Part shown: one piece after another, positions 1 through 10,884 of the stretch | Layout: each line of letters opens with the position of its first letter | Position numbering within the stretch: position 1 is the stretch's first letter | Source of the DNA: Oreohelix idahoensis | Lineage: Eukaryota > Mollusca > Gastropoda > Stylommatophora > Oreohelicidae | Length of the DNA: 64,000 nt | Assembly: GCA_024509875.1 (NCBI GenBank) | Contig: JAMPIV010019104.1 | Location: 212,774 to 276,773, forward strand | Direction of reading: 5' to 3' | Position numbers and translations under genes: made by a program | The notes under the pieces: generated by a model | Told to the model about the DNA's origin: nothing | Seen by the model: only the letters and a program-made list of their open reading frames with translations | Databases searched by the model: none

Positions 1-250
1 CAAAGAGGGGGAGATGAGAATGGAAAATAAAATCCAATAAAGACCCCTTTCCACCAAAAAAAAAAAAAAAATTCTCGAAGGACACATTCAGGAAAAAAAA
101 GTGTGAAGACATCAACGTTGTTTAAAAAAAAAAAAAAGACGACAAAAAAAAAAAACACTGATGAAGTATACTAATTATCTAAGTGAAAAAAAGAAAAAAG
201 CAAAAGAAAAAAAATATTCTTATGTCAAAGATGAATCCTAAGGTTTCTTT
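1..250. other. A-rich low-complexity DNA
   Basis: Dominated by runs of A broken by short mixed sequence. I see no coding frame, tRNA-like box or terminal repeat. It may be a decayed poly(A) tail of the repeat that follows. Confidence 0.6.
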
Positions 251-264
251 TTTTTTTTTTTTCT

Positions 265-530
265 ATAACCAGCGGCACTCGAGCTTTCTAGCCCTTTTGG
301 CCCAATGACATGTCATTGCGAGGCTGGGGGGTCAGTGGACTTTCCTTCCAACCCGGTCAGGAGCTTCGCTCCTTCCCATCCACACGGGATTTATGTGCAG
401 GAGCCGTTCAGATTATTCAGTCAAATTTCCGGTCGTAAACATTTCTTCAAACGCCGACGGCCGGGTTTGAACCATGAACACCTGGTCGCCAGTACAACGT
501 TGTAGCCATTACACCAGCGCGGCTCCCTAA
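265..530 (-). repeat. tRNA-derived SINE (family A)
   Basis: Read on the minus strand, the element starts near 529 with a tRNA-like head. An A-box-like stretch (GTGTAATGGCTACAACG) is followed about 30 bases later by a B-box-like GGTTCAAACCC. A non-tRNA body then runs to a T-rich stretch on the plus strand near 250, which is its A-rich tail. The spacing fits an internal RNA polymerase III promoter. No flanking duplication was resolved. It could be a tRNA pseudogene, but the long body favours a SINE. Confidence 0.6.
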
Positions 531-559
531 GGTTTCTTTAGAAATCAGTACAGTTAAAT

Positions 560-755
560 GCATGACGATATCATTGATGTGGAACATCTGGAGAGAACTA
601 GACAAATACCAGTGCAACGAGAGGCGAAGAGAAGGAGTGTAATAATTATCTAGTAAAAAAAAAAAAAAAAAAAACATCTGGAGAGAACTAGACAAATACC
701 AGTGCAACGAGAGGCGAAGAGAAGGAGTGTAATAATTATCTAGTAAAAAAAAAAC
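560..755 (+). repeat. Duplicated fragment of a LINE 3' end (LINE-D)
   Basis: About 80 bases (582-660) recur almost exactly at 674-750, separated by a run of A. The sequence matches the region of the LINE-D tails seen at 1091 and 60205 that encodes the conserved valine-proline-valine-glutamate stretch. The A-run between the copies suggests a tail-to-body tandem, or two insertions at the same spot. Confidence 0.5.
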
Positions 756-829
756 AGTTAGTAAAATATTCTTATCTCAAAGACAAATCCTCAGGTTTCT
801 TTAAAAATCAGTAAAGCTAAATGTTAGTA

Positions 830-1072
830 CACTGGCTTCCTGGCGCAGTGGTCTATGGTTCGATCCCCAGATGAGGTGGGATTTTCTTAGGCCACAAACG
901 GCTCCTGGGTCGACCCAGCCCCAAATGGGTACCAGAGCAACTCTGGGAAGGTTAAGGCGGCCGGCGTGATGCTGAATACATCACCCCTAGTGTGCCGACG
1001 GTCAGGAAAATATGGGCCTAACACCATATTCCCAATATGCCTCAATGGGCGTGTAACGGGATCCCTAAATGT
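830..1072 (+). repeat. tRNA-derived SINE (family B), copy 1
   Basis: A B-box GGTTCGATCCC lies near 857 and an A-box remnant GCGCAGTGG near 841. The A-to-B spacing is too short, so part of the head is deleted. The body (CTGGGTCGACCCAG palindrome, then AACTCTGGGAAGGTTAAGGC) matches the copy at 47980-48232 base for base over long stretches. The tail GGCGTGTAACGGGATCC is important because it shows what the other copy looked like before it was interrupted. Confidence 0.75.
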
Positions 1073-1079
1073 CTGATAA

Positions 1080-1344
1080 AATCACTTAAGTGGAACCTCT
1101 GGAGAGAACTAGAGAAATACCAGTGGCACGAGAGGTGGAGATAAGGCACTGACATTGATGGAGCACACAGTGAGGAAACCATCTGATAGCAATACAAGGT
1201 AGTACATGTTCTGGAATCTTCACGGTCAGAGAAATTGGTAGACCTAAAAAAGACAAACAAACAAACACAAAACAAAACGCACATATGGAGAATGGAATGG
1301 GAGACATAAACAAAAGGGTAAAGAAGACAAGAAAAAAAAAACTT
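1080..1344 (+). repeat. LINE-D 3' fragment
   Basis: This degenerate LINE-D tail has the succession seen in the better copies at 10.9, 18.9 and 60.2 kb: GTGGAAC..., an AACCAG-like block, CCAGTGG..GAGAGG, AGTGAGGAAACC, and TTCTGGAATC. Frameshifts and stops interrupt it. It passes directly into the 32-bp tandem array. Confidence 0.5.
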
Positions 1345-1592
1345 GAACAGAAGGCAACACATGGCAGATTTCTCATGAACAGAAGGCAACACATGGCAGA
1401 CTTATCATGAACAGAAGGCAACACATGGCAGACTTATCATGAACAGAAGGCAACACATGGCAGACTTATCATGAACAGACGGCAACACATGGCAGACTTA
1501 TCGTGAACAGAAGGCAACACATGGCAGACTTATCATGAACAGAAGGCTACACATGACAGACTTATCATGAACAGAAGGCTACACATGACAGA
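1345..1592. repeat. 32-bp minisatellite, about 8 units
   Basis: The unit begins GAACAGAAGGCAACACATGG and ends CAGACTTATCAT. It repeats head to tail with period 32 (33 for the first unit) and has a few point changes, such as ACGGCAAC in the fifth unit and GGCTACACATGACAG in the last two. The first unit runs straight on from a LINE-D tail and resembles that tail's last coding stretch, so the array probably grew from it. Confidence 0.9.
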
Positions 1593-3689
1593 CGGGAGAT
1601 GTGGCCCTCACTCAAAAGCAAACACACACAAGTCGGTTACGACAAAGATATTGTTCATCGGTCAATAGCGGCTGGAACAACTATCTATAAGAGCTCAGAG
1701 TCTGTGATGTCATGGATTTAGGGTGCAGCGGGACAATGCATACTATTAATATATCAAGAGCTAAAGCAAAGTTTATATGTGGTATGGCACTCTGCACACA
1801 ATGGGCTAATCACCTTTTTGTCAAACATTTTGATTACATGTTTTGCTCAGGAGCTTTGTGCTCTTTGTGTCACCTCTACACCCTGTTTACGGGGTAGACG
1901 AGGTTCCGATTATGAGATGAGATGAGATGGCACTCTGCACGTAAATGTGAAATATCCCCATAGATACACCATTAACCTTAGTTTCAGCAGAAAAGGCAGC
2001 AGATTCGTCTGGCAAAATAATGAAAAAGATAAACAAGTATGTCAATTACACAGAAGAGCAAACAATGGACACTATAGTGAAAGCGTCTCCAGGTTTACAT
2101 AGGGTAGGTATTAAAAAAAAGGTAATGCGTCTTACCATGACAAAAGACGAGACAGTTGCCTACGTGGCGACCACAAGGCCCTCGCCAGGAAAAGGAAAGA
2201 AAGTGAAAGATAATTGAGAAACATTAGAAAAAATAAACAACAACATAAATACAACCCGTGAGTGCCGCTAATTCGGGATATGCAAAATGTTATATAATAC
2301 GCCACACGTAATCTACGTCAAGCTAGAATTTGAGCCAAACTAAAGTAAAACTTCAGCATTAAACGTCTTAATTTAGTAATACAACCTTGAAAAATTCATT
2401 TGTCCTCGCCAGAAAACACAGAACCTAGTGGAAATAGTAAATTTTGCCGTGTAGATTGTTACTGGGAGTTAACGCGTTGAAGCATTTATAAGTACGAGTA
2501 TATGTTAGCCAATCATATTAAGAATTGAGTGTAACGACGAGACTTTGGCAGGAAGCGAACACCTGTGGGTGGAGACAGTTTAGATATAGAAAAAAATATT
2601 AATTAAGTATGGCGCGCAGGACAGTTAATGTTGTGTATAACGGGGTTGACGAAATGTAGCTAGACCAGGATGTGTTCATAATTAATTTTAAAACATCAGT
2701 TGGGGGCGTGAAAAAAGCTCTGGACGTAACGTGTAAAAAAACTGCTACAAGAAGCGAATTAGCTTTTCGAGTCTATGGAAGCAGAAGGAGCATAAGCGCT
2801 AGCCTTTGCATAAATGTCTTCGTGTCCATAACGCCAGCAGTGAAAATGTTTAATTTTCCAAGTTGAAGATAATAAGAATTAGAGAATTCTATGCATTCAG
2901 AGATAGCCTGTAAGTATCAGCTAAGAATTTGAACGTATGAATGTGTATCATTTTTTGTAGTAACTACATGGAAGCTATTGCAGAGATTCAATGAAGAATT
3001 AGAATGTTCAAGAACTGACTTCACTGACAACGCAAAACCGGTGTTAACATGTTACTGTCTAATCGGTGAGCATGGTTAAGTCAGAACAGGCAGAAGCCAC
3101 TTTGGTATCTTATAGGATAGGAACATTACTGAAACAAAGTTAAAGGTCTGAAGTTACTGAAAAACAACCGGCTGATGAAAGAGGTTTTGTCAAAGCTGAG
3201 CGTCAAGTGGCAAAGTCGTTAGATCATTTGCTCTGGAGGAAAAGTTAACGAGTTTGAAACTTGGTAGCATCATGCTAGAGTTGCCTTCAAGTCTTTCCTA
3301 ATAATCCTAACAAGTCTGAAGTTGGTTTTCTTCAAGACTCTTAGTAAAAGTCCGAAGTAGAGTCTCAAGTCCCTAACAGTAACTATCAAGTCGAGTCTAA
3401 ATTTTTTTTTTTAAATCTAAAAATATTTATTGTCACAATCACATTATTCAAACAATCCCATCAACCACTATAATAATCTCTGTTTATGATAGGAAACTCT
3501 ATACAGAGCTATACAACAGGAGGCAATCTGATCATCAGATTAAGTCCCCCCGTCGATCAAGTGTTTCGGCCCCTTACTCTGTTTATACTATATTATTTAC
3601 TGACAGTTTTATTTTATCGATTTAAACTAAACTATTTCAGGTCTTCTCAGATGAGTGTATTATGAATAAGGATGTCGAAGTTGTTTTGC
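1593..3689. other. No gene recognised
   Basis: Reading frames of 61-65 codons occur here (for example 2020-2217 and 2672-2866), but none shows a domain, codon bias or splice context that I recognise. A short (GAGAT)n run lies at 1913-1930. A 12-base motif GGCACTCTGCAC occurs at about 1785 and 1929, flanking a possible short repeat. Confidence 0.5.
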
Positions 3690-3940
3690 CAAGTCTTCCT
3701 GTCCTGTGCCATCAGCTCCAGTATGTTGCACTTTACATTTCTTCTTCATCCCCTTTAAACCTGTCTCCAGTTCTCTTCTTCGTGTTTCTTTGGTCTACCT
3801 CTATCTCTTACCGTGGGGATTCCAGAATAAGGACTGCCTGGTAATGTTAACAGATTTCCTCAAGGTGTTCTCCAGCATCATCTTCTTGTTTCTTGTACCA
3901 CTGGAACTTGTCTGGTTCTTGTTATCAGTTCCACATTATT
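3690..3940 (-). repeat. LINE-D 3' fragment
   Basis: On the minus strand this gives the LINE-D tail order: a TTGTCTGG-type block, ACTGG..CAAGAAAC, AGGAAATCTG, GGAATCCCCACGG, then GAGAACTGGAGACAG. The frame corresponds to the conserved C-terminal segment (tryptophan-asparagine-proline, then a Lys/Arg-rich stretch, then Thr-Trp-Arg). It is 5'-truncated and has indels. Confidence 0.55.
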
Positions 3941-3984
3941 AATCTTTTAATTAGTATACATCATTGTATATATTATATATGTAG

Positions 3985-4212
3985 ATCCAAGCCAGATCCA
4001 AACCTCAGAAATGAGGTATCTGAGGAAGGCGGTTGAAGTAACAAGAACAGGCATGGTCCGCAACCAGACGATACGTCAAGGCCTAAAATCCCACCCCCTG
4101 CATTCCCAAGTAGAACAGTTCCAACTAAGACAGCCGATACGATAGTCTGGCGCTCTCTCTTCCAAACCTCTACACCTCACGGTAGAAGGGGAACGACTAA
4201 GTAAGTAAGTTA
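3985..4212 (+). repeat. LINE-B 3' fragment with internal deletion
   Basis: This matches the reverse complement of 28030-28410 in two blocks, joined near 4130. About 200 bases of the full-length tail are missing at the joint, which falls in a short shared AAGACAG-like stretch. The 3' end is the family's signature ACTAAGTAAGTAAG, a (TAAG)n microsatellite tail rather than poly(A). Confidence 0.75.
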
Positions 4213-5304
4213 ATTAGTATATATTTACACAAAATAATGAAATTAATATAATAATCCGCATTTATGTGTTTGAAAATTTCTTTATTCACATAAGTTTATG
4301 TTTTACATGAAAAAGTAAAAAAAACATAACATGAGTTAACAGACAAGAAAATATCATTCAATAATACACGTACTAAATGTAAATATTCCCAAACCAGTAT
4401 AGTTTGTAGTTACAACAGTAAAAAGCAGCAGTTCAAGATAAAATGGTAAAGACATGTCAGTTTTTACAGATGAACAAAAACAGACTACATTTTGGTGCAA
4501 ACCTTCCTCATCAGAAACAACACATCAGTATAAGATATTCTTGCAACTGAGAACAAAGAAAAAGAAAAGAAAAGGAGAAAAACAGTAGTAATTGAGGAAA
4601 AAAAAAAATATATATATATATGAGACTTTATACCAGTGTTCGTAACCACTGGTTAGCTTTTACCAGGAAACACACAAGCTCTACGTGGGTGGGTGGGTTG
4701 GTGGGGGAGGTCCAAACAGGGCTGTTTAGTAAAGTGTTTAATTATGGAATGAAACTCCTTCTAAATGTATATGAATTGTAGTGGTTTATTTCTCCATATT
4801 CCGTTACAAGAGAATTGCCTTATCTGTAACATCATGTCCCATCTTTCCCTACAAAATTGACAATCTTTTCATGGTGCATTCCTGCTTAGGAACTAAACTG
4901 AGCGCTTGATGTACAATACACTCTTATTCCCAATATACTTTTATGGCGTGGGATGTTTTTTTATATAAATATTCCTGCCTCTGTTGCTTTTCGGTGACAC
5001 ACTATCTGGAATATTCCTCATTTATATTAGGCAGTCTGGGTAAGTATGAAAAAGTGTCTCCACCATATATTCCTATATTTAGCTAGTGAAGCCTCATTGC
5101 TCATCACAGATGACGATTCTACGCCTTCGTGCCACTGTTTCCATACTTCTGATGCACAATGGAAATTAATGAAATGCCCACAGGAGAATTTAGTGCCATC
5201 ATGAGGGCTTGCAGCAGAAAGTGAACAACATAATTATTTACTCCGCAATGTTGTGGCAGGTGACTTACTTATATGTATTATATTTAGTTTATATTCTGAG
5301 CAGA
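4213..5304. other. No gene recognised
   Basis: AT-rich single-copy-looking DNA with a short (TA)n at 4607-4621 and a G-rich stretch (GGTGGGTGGG) at 4687-4710. No frame carries recognisable protein similarity. Confidence 0.5.
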
Positions 5305-5378
5305 TATGATAGTATGGCGCTCCCCCCTCCAAACCTCTACACAGTAAAAGATGGATGACTAAGTAAGTAAGTTTACAT
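5305..5378 (+). repeat. LINE-B 3' tail remnant
   Basis: The last about 70 bases of LINE-B: ATAGTATGGCGCTC...CCTCCAAACCTCTACAC, then ACTAAGTAAGTAAGTT. They match the ends of the copies at 4150-4210 and 28027-28100 (reverse strand). Confidence 0.7.
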
Positions 5379-5689
5379 TCTGATGGCCACTGACTGCTTT
5401 AACAGTCGGCAGCGGCAAAGGATCAAAGAAGAAGAATACATTCTGATTGTGACACAATTTTAAGTGAGAGCTCGTGAGATCAGCTGTGTTTCTCATGGGA
5501 ACCCACCTCTCAAAAGGCTGAAAAATACAGGCTTAGATTATTATTGTTTTTTTACAGCATGGTAAGTTGTGATACTGTGCACAAATGGGCTGTGATGTAT
5601 GTGCACTTTAGCCTGGCACACCTGATTTCAGTAAGCCTTTTATTCCATTTTTGTTTTCCTTTGCCACTGGCTGTCTCCAGCCAGATTAC

Positions 5690-7080
5690 AAGGCAATCTT
5701 CTTCTTCATTTTACCTTGCACTCCTTACAGAGCATGGAGTTATCACTTCTTCTTTTTCATCATTTGCTCTCAAATAGCCATATCTCTCTCTCTTATAAAG
5801 CTGACAGTCTGTCTCAGGCTTCTCTCATCACCATACAGTTTCTCCCTCAATTGGGTTGGAGAAGGCCACACTGCCACTTAGCTCCTCTCATAGAGCTGAC
5901 AGTTTTGGAGTACGTGTTTGTTTGTCCTCCCCACATGGGCACATATCTGTCTGTTTGTCCTCCCCACATGGGCACATATCTGTCTGTTTGTCCTCCCCAC
6001 ATGGGCACATATCTGTCTGTTTGTCCTCCCCACATGGGCACATATCTGTCTGTTTGTCCTCCCCACATGGGCACATATATGTCTGTTTGTCCTCCCCACA
6101 TGGGCACATATCTGTCTGTTTGTTCTCCCCACATGGGCGCATATCTGTCTGTCCTCCCCACATGGGCACATATCTGTCTGTTTGTCCTCCCCACATGGGC
6201 ACATATCTGTCTGTTTGTCCTCCCCACATGGGCACATATCTGTCTTTTTGTCCTCCCCACATGGGCACATATCTGTCTGTTTGTCCTCCCCACATGGGCA
6301 CATATCTGTCTGTCCAATTTTCAATTTGTTGTTTGGTCAGTTCTTAGTCTGAAAATTATCACCTGGTCTCTTCTTGGTAATGTATACTATGGTTCTGCAG
6401 TTTCAGAGTTGGGTGTTCCTTAAGTCATTTTTCTCTATAGCTATTTCTGATTGTTGCTTTTATCTCTTCATATGTAGCCCTGACGTCTGTTTGGATTTTC
6501 CTTCCTCCTTGATTTGGTAAGTTTATCTGCCTTCTCATTTCCATATATATTGCAGTGGGCAGGGATTCAATGTATGTTTACCTGTTTAAATTCATAGCTG
6601 GTTTTTATATGTACTGCTGTCAGGCTGTCTAATTCATTCTTTTTATTTTCCCTGAGAGCTGTGATGACTGATAGTGAGTGTGATGAGCACTATCCTGTCT
6701 TTAGCAAAATCTTTATTATCCATGATGTTACCTGCAGCCATTCTGAGTGCTTCTGCCTCTGCTTTAAAGTTGTTTGAGAATTTTCCAGGGGCCAGTGAGA
6801 TATGTATTTCTTGTCTGTTTTTTAATTTTGTGAGTAGACCTCTATTTTTCTGTAGCTTTTGTTGCTGATCCCATCTGTATGTATGTGGGTCCATTCTGTG
6901 GTTGGGTCCATTTTTCTGAGGTATTCCATAACTCAGTGTTTCCTCTCTGCATAACTGTAGCTGTTCCTCTTGCAGGTTTCCGATTCTATTTTCGTCTCTT
7001 CAACGACCCTCTGAATCTACATGAGGCCTACAAGGAAGTAGGTGATTTGAAATCAGAGATTTCTTCTTCCAAGGCTTAAA
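5690..7080 (-). pseudogene. LINE-E fragment: RNase H domain and C-terminal Cys motif
   Basis: Read on the minus strand, 6894-6640 shows the start of an RNase H domain (Phe-Lys-Ala-Glu-Ala-Glu-Ala-Leu, the usual position of a catalytic Glu). Around 6590-6480 comes Pro-Ala-His-Cys-Asn-Ile-Tyr-Gly-Asn-Glu-Lys-Ala-Asp, the classic closing motif of LINE RNase H. After a gap the sequence resumes as the C-terminal Cys motif Cys-Pro-Cys-Gly, then Leu-Gln-Asn-Cys, and the closing Trp-Pro..Leu-Arg-Glu-Lys-Leu-Tyr-Gly near 5850. This is the usual order at the end of a jockey/I-type LINE. Stops and frameshifts interrupt it, so it is dead. The oddest feature is that the Cys motif has been tandemly amplified (separate entry). 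No reverse transcriptase domain is seen here. Confidence 0.75.
5913..6316. repeat. 33-bp minisatellite inside LINE-E, about 12 units
   Basis: The unit on the plus strand contains TGTCCTCCCCACATGGGCAC and ends ATATCTGTCTGTT. One unit near 6145 lacks four bases (29 bp). On the minus strand each unit encodes 11 residues (Asp-Met-Cys-Pro-Cys-Gly-Glu-Asp-Lys-Gln-Thr), so the array repeats the LINE's own Cys-x-Cys motif in frame until the 29-bp unit shifts it. Long frames appear open on both strands because the unit has no stop. They are not genes in their own right. Confidence 0.95.
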
Positions 7081-7084
7081 AGTC

Positions 7085-7480
7085 TCATCTTTCCAGAGCA
7101 TTCAGGCTTTAGGGCACCACAGACCCACTCTCACCCCTTCTCCTGTTAGTGTTGTTAGTCCTGCTACAAGAAGTAGCTATGAGCTACATTAGATATTTTG
7201 ATGTAGGGGGCAATTTGAGATGCATATCTTGGCAACATTTAAATGAAGTTGAGGGTCCATCTTCAACTTCTGGTTATGACAGAATCTGGGTCAGACAGAT
7301 CCCATGTAGGGATGAAAAGAAAACAGTAGAACATGTCCCCTAAGAATATCTGCTCCACAAGAGAAACAGAAAGATAGCACAGCCTTCATCAACTTACTTG
7401 AGGGAGAAACTGTATGACATTGGGAGAAGCCTGAGACAATCAATCATTTGAAGGAAAAAGATGAGAAATTGTGAGACTGA
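7085..7480 (+). pseudogene. LINE-E C-terminal fragment, opposite orientation
   Basis: On the plus strand 7260-7470 reads Cys-Arg-Asp-Glu-Lys-Lys-Thr-Val-Glu-His-Val, then Tyr-Leu-Arg-Glu-Lys-Leu-Tyr-Asp-Ile, and Ser-Leu-Arg-Gln. This is the same Cys motif and closing segment as in the minus-strand copy at 5690-6320, but with only one motif unit. A stop follows the Val, and the second half needs a frame change. It is a useful single-unit reference for the amplified copy 1 kb away. Confidence 0.6.
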
Positions 7481-8190
7481 ATGATGAAAAAGAATCTAAT
7501 TTTCAGCTACAGGACTTGGCTGTATTGTGTTCTTTCTGAAACTTGATAAACACCCTTTTTAGAGTCTCATTTTGTTGATCATCTCTGTTGTTTTTGAAGT
7601 TTTGTACTGAAATATCTGTCCTGTAAAATTAACATACATAGCATTTCATCTTTTTAACATTTACTTGAAACAAATGTCACAGTAATAATTAAACAGCCAT
7701 AATGTCAAAATTATAACCAAAAGTATTTATTTATATAGCATACTAGTTACAAACAGGCAAATAACCTGCTACATTGCACATTATCTATTATAATATAGCT
7801 CTTACTTGTCACGTTCTGTGTTGAGAAGACAATACACATTAACAGCACATTACACTTAAGGTCGAGTCAAAAGGTTCAGGTCCAGAGCACTTCCGTGGGT
7901 CTCTGATTGAGATGAAGAAAGAATAGCACTCCAGCTCCCTCAGGCATGTTATTTTGAGGCAACTAATAGGAGGTTTGTGCATGAGGCTGGCAACCTCATC
8001 ATCTAAAACAAATCGCTACAGAAACCATGGGTGGTGCATTCCCCTGAACGTCTGCTGTCATGTGATGTAATCATCAGACACCATTTAAAAACCACTTAGC
8101 CAGGGCTTTTAAAAAAAGTGTTTTCATAAAGTAATTTAAAAAAAAACACATCCTAAGATTATGAGAACACATTTTCTATAACTGACATAA
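7481..8190. other. No gene recognised
   Basis: AT-rich DNA. I found no domain, inverted ends or repeat shared with the rest of the window. Confidence 0.5.
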
Positions 8191-10354
8191 TTACACTGAC
8201 AAACAACATTTTTCTTTCTTATATAAGAATAAGTGTTCTTAGGTCAGTTTCTTGCGCTGATTTCAAATTTGAAATCCGTTTATCTCTATCACGTCGGGTT
8301 CTTAAGATATTTGTGAATAAATATATTTTTGGGAAACCGTTATTTGCTCCGTTTCATTTTTACTATATAACTTATTAAAAATTAATAAAATGCAAAATAA
8401 TTCTACTTTTTATACTGCTAAAAGATGCATGACATGTTACGCTATTTTTCAAATAGTTACTGTATTTTGAAATAATTCTGAGCGAAATATGGCTTCTAGA
8501 AGTTGTAGAAATTCGGCTGATCTGTTCTGTTACGTGTGCGGATATTTTACCGATTGTGTTCACCAGAAAAACTTTACACCATTACTAAAGAAAGCATATG
8601 AACTTTATTTCGATTCGAAAGTTGATGATGCAAATAAATCTTGGAAGCCAAATGCAGTTTGTTCGACTTGTGCAAATACATTGGCAGGTTGGTTACGAAA
8701 ATCGCCGAACCATAAGTTGATGCCTTTTGGAGTGCCAGTAATACGGCGTGAGCCGACAAATCACGCTACTGATTGTTACTTCTGCTTGACAAATATCCAT
8801 GGTTTCACTTTTAAAACTAGAAAGTCTGTGGTTTATCCAAATATTGAATCGGTTTCGAAACCAGTGCCTCATGATCCAATCACGTGTCCGATCCCTGTTC
8901 CATCAGAACAATATCCGTTGGACGTGAATGAACCATCAGAAAGTGATAGTTTGCCTGCTTTAGAAACTAATTCTGACTCGGATTATATACCGGTGGATGA
9001 TGGTGTTCACTTAGTTAACCATTCAGAACTTTCAGATCTAATACGTGATCTCGCTCTTACCAAAGGACAAGCGACTCAAAGAATTGAATCTTTTAGCGCC
9101 AAATACTCTGATATCTAAATTTCGTCATAGACACAAAGAACTTGTTCAATACTTTGAGATGGATGATGACATTTGCTACTGCAAAGATGTAAATGGTCTA
9201 ATGGTGCACCTCGGTCATGAGCACATAGTCAACGAATGGCGACTTTTCATCGACTCTTCCAAGACTAGTCTAAAAGCCGTGTTATTGCATAACGGAAATT
9301 TATTTTCATCAATTCCAGTCGCCTACTCTGTTCATATGAAAGAAACTTATGACAATATGGCTATACTTTTGGCAAAAATAAAGTACAATGACTACCAATG
9401 GTGGATTTGTGGAGACCTAAAGGTCATTGCAATTCTCACGGGCATGCAGACTGGGTATACTAACTTTTGTTGCTTCCTATGTGAATGGGACAGCCGCAAC
9501 AGACAGGAACATTATGCAAGAAAGGTGTGGCCTATCAGGGATCGTATGCAGCTCGGGCATAACAATGTAATACACGAGCCATTAGTTAACAAAAACAGCA
9601 TCATTTTACCACCGTTACCGTACATATAAAGTTGGGGCTCATGAAGAATTTCGTAAAAGCATTAGATAAAACGAGAAAAGTTTCCGCAAGTTAGCGATGC
9701 AAAGATAGAGGAAGGTATCTTTGTAGGACCTCGGATTAGGAAAGTTATTGCAGACAAACAAATCGAGAACTTGTTACATGGTAGTGAACTTCGCGCATGG
9801 ATGGCATTCAAATCGATCGTCGATAACTTTCTGGGAAATCACAAATCTGTCGACTATGTGCATATTGTTAAGCAGTGCATAGATGCATACAGAATTATGG
9901 GCTGTAACATGTCCCTCAAAATCAATTTGCTCGATTCGCATCTTGACTTTTTCCGTGACAACCTTGGCGAAGTAAGCGATGGACATAGAGAACGATTCCA
10001 TCAAGATATCGCCATCAAGATATCGCCGTAATGGAGTCACGTTATCAAGGACGGTGGAGTGTGACCATGCTTGCCGATTATTGTTGGATGCTTCATCGTG
10101 ATGTACCACATGCCATTCACCGACGAAAGTCGACTGCAAAGAAATTCAAGCCTACATAACTGTTATACTTCTTGTACGAATGATGTTGTAATACTGTATG
10201 GTTGTTAAAAAACTTCAATTGCGTATTTCTAGAAATTCCGACCTGATAGAGAAAAACGGTTTGCAGATTTAAAAACAGCGCATTAAAATTGACCAGAAAA
10301 ACATAGAAATATTAGAGAAAGAAAAAAATAATTTTTTTTTGTTAGCCAGTGTTA
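8191..10354 (+). mobile_element. CACTG-ended DNA element, copy 1 (2158 bp)
   Basis: The element runs from CACTG (8194) to CAGTG (10351) and is flanked on each side by TTA (8191-8193 and 10352-10354). The two ends are imperfect inverted repeats about 115 bases long. Shared blocks include CACTG.C.AACA, GCGCTG, CCGTTT, and TCTCTATCA followed by GTCGG. The other copy (35670-47699) has the same ends and the same TTA flanks. CACTR termini with a 3-bp duplication are typical of CACTA/CMC transposons. A fixed TTA also recalls PIF/Harbinger. It holds one decayed gene. Confidence 0.85.
8489..10159 (+). pseudogene. Decayed candidate transposase of the CACTG element
   Basis: The N-terminus has zinc-binding pairs: Cys-Tyr-Val-Cys (about residue 13), Cys-Ser-Thr-Cys (about 57) and Cys-Tyr-Phe-Cys (about 92). 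An acidic linker follows. The core has Phe-Ile-Asp-Ser-Ser-Lys (near 9250), Gly-Asp-Leu-Lys (near 9412), Cys-Phe-Leu-Cys-Glu-Trp-Asp-Ser (near 9475) and Glu-Arg-Phe-His-Gln-Asp (near 9990). I know this as a very common uncharacterised protein family in arthropods and molluscs. Its position between terminal inverted repeats makes it the likely transposase. The two Asp and the late Glu could be an RNase H-type DDE triad, which is inference. The copy is dead. Compared with the second copy it has a deletion at 9070, a 5-base insertion near 9618, a deletion near 9672 and a 14-base tandem duplication at about 10005-10027, all frameshifting. Confidence 0.75.
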
Positions 10355-10884
10355 TCTTTTTGAATGAAAGGTTTCTTTTCCTCTGAAGGGCAACTCTGTC
10401 GACTTGATGGGCATGGTAATTCCGTTATTCTCTGACGGATAAATCTTTGTAAAATGTAGGAATTGAGATATTAAAAATTAAAGCTTCTCATATACTTGCT
10501 CTCCTTTTTTTTAAGACTCAAAATAATTTCTCTGGAAAATATTCACTCAATTAGCAAAATAGACGTTTAAAAAAAAGCCCTCCTACAGGTAACAACAAAT
10601 GTTGTCTAATAATTACTCAAGAACTATTACAGTTGTTTTTATACACAAAATTATATGTACATATCATAAACTTTATGTGTAACACACAATACAGAAATGT
10701 TCTCAGCAGTTTCTTCAGTAATTAAATATAAATGATATTTTTGTATAAAGAACTATAAGCAGATGTCCATTAAGCGTATGTTCATATTAAATGCAGTAAA
10801 AGATTCATTATTACATTAAATGAATAGCAAACAATCATCATAAAAACAATAATGTAAAGATAAAAATATAATGACAACCTAAAA
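10355..10884. other. No gene recognised
   Basis: AT-rich spacer between the CACTG element and the LINE-D tail. No recognisable feature. Confidence 0.5.

Noticed and set aside
2020..2866. Two 64-65-codon frames
   Set aside because: No similarity, splice context or codon pattern to support them.
5716..6423. Frames of 137-235 codons on both strands
   Set aside because: They are products of the 33-bp array. Only the minus-strand register relates to a real protein (the LINE-E Cys motif), and it is frameshifted.
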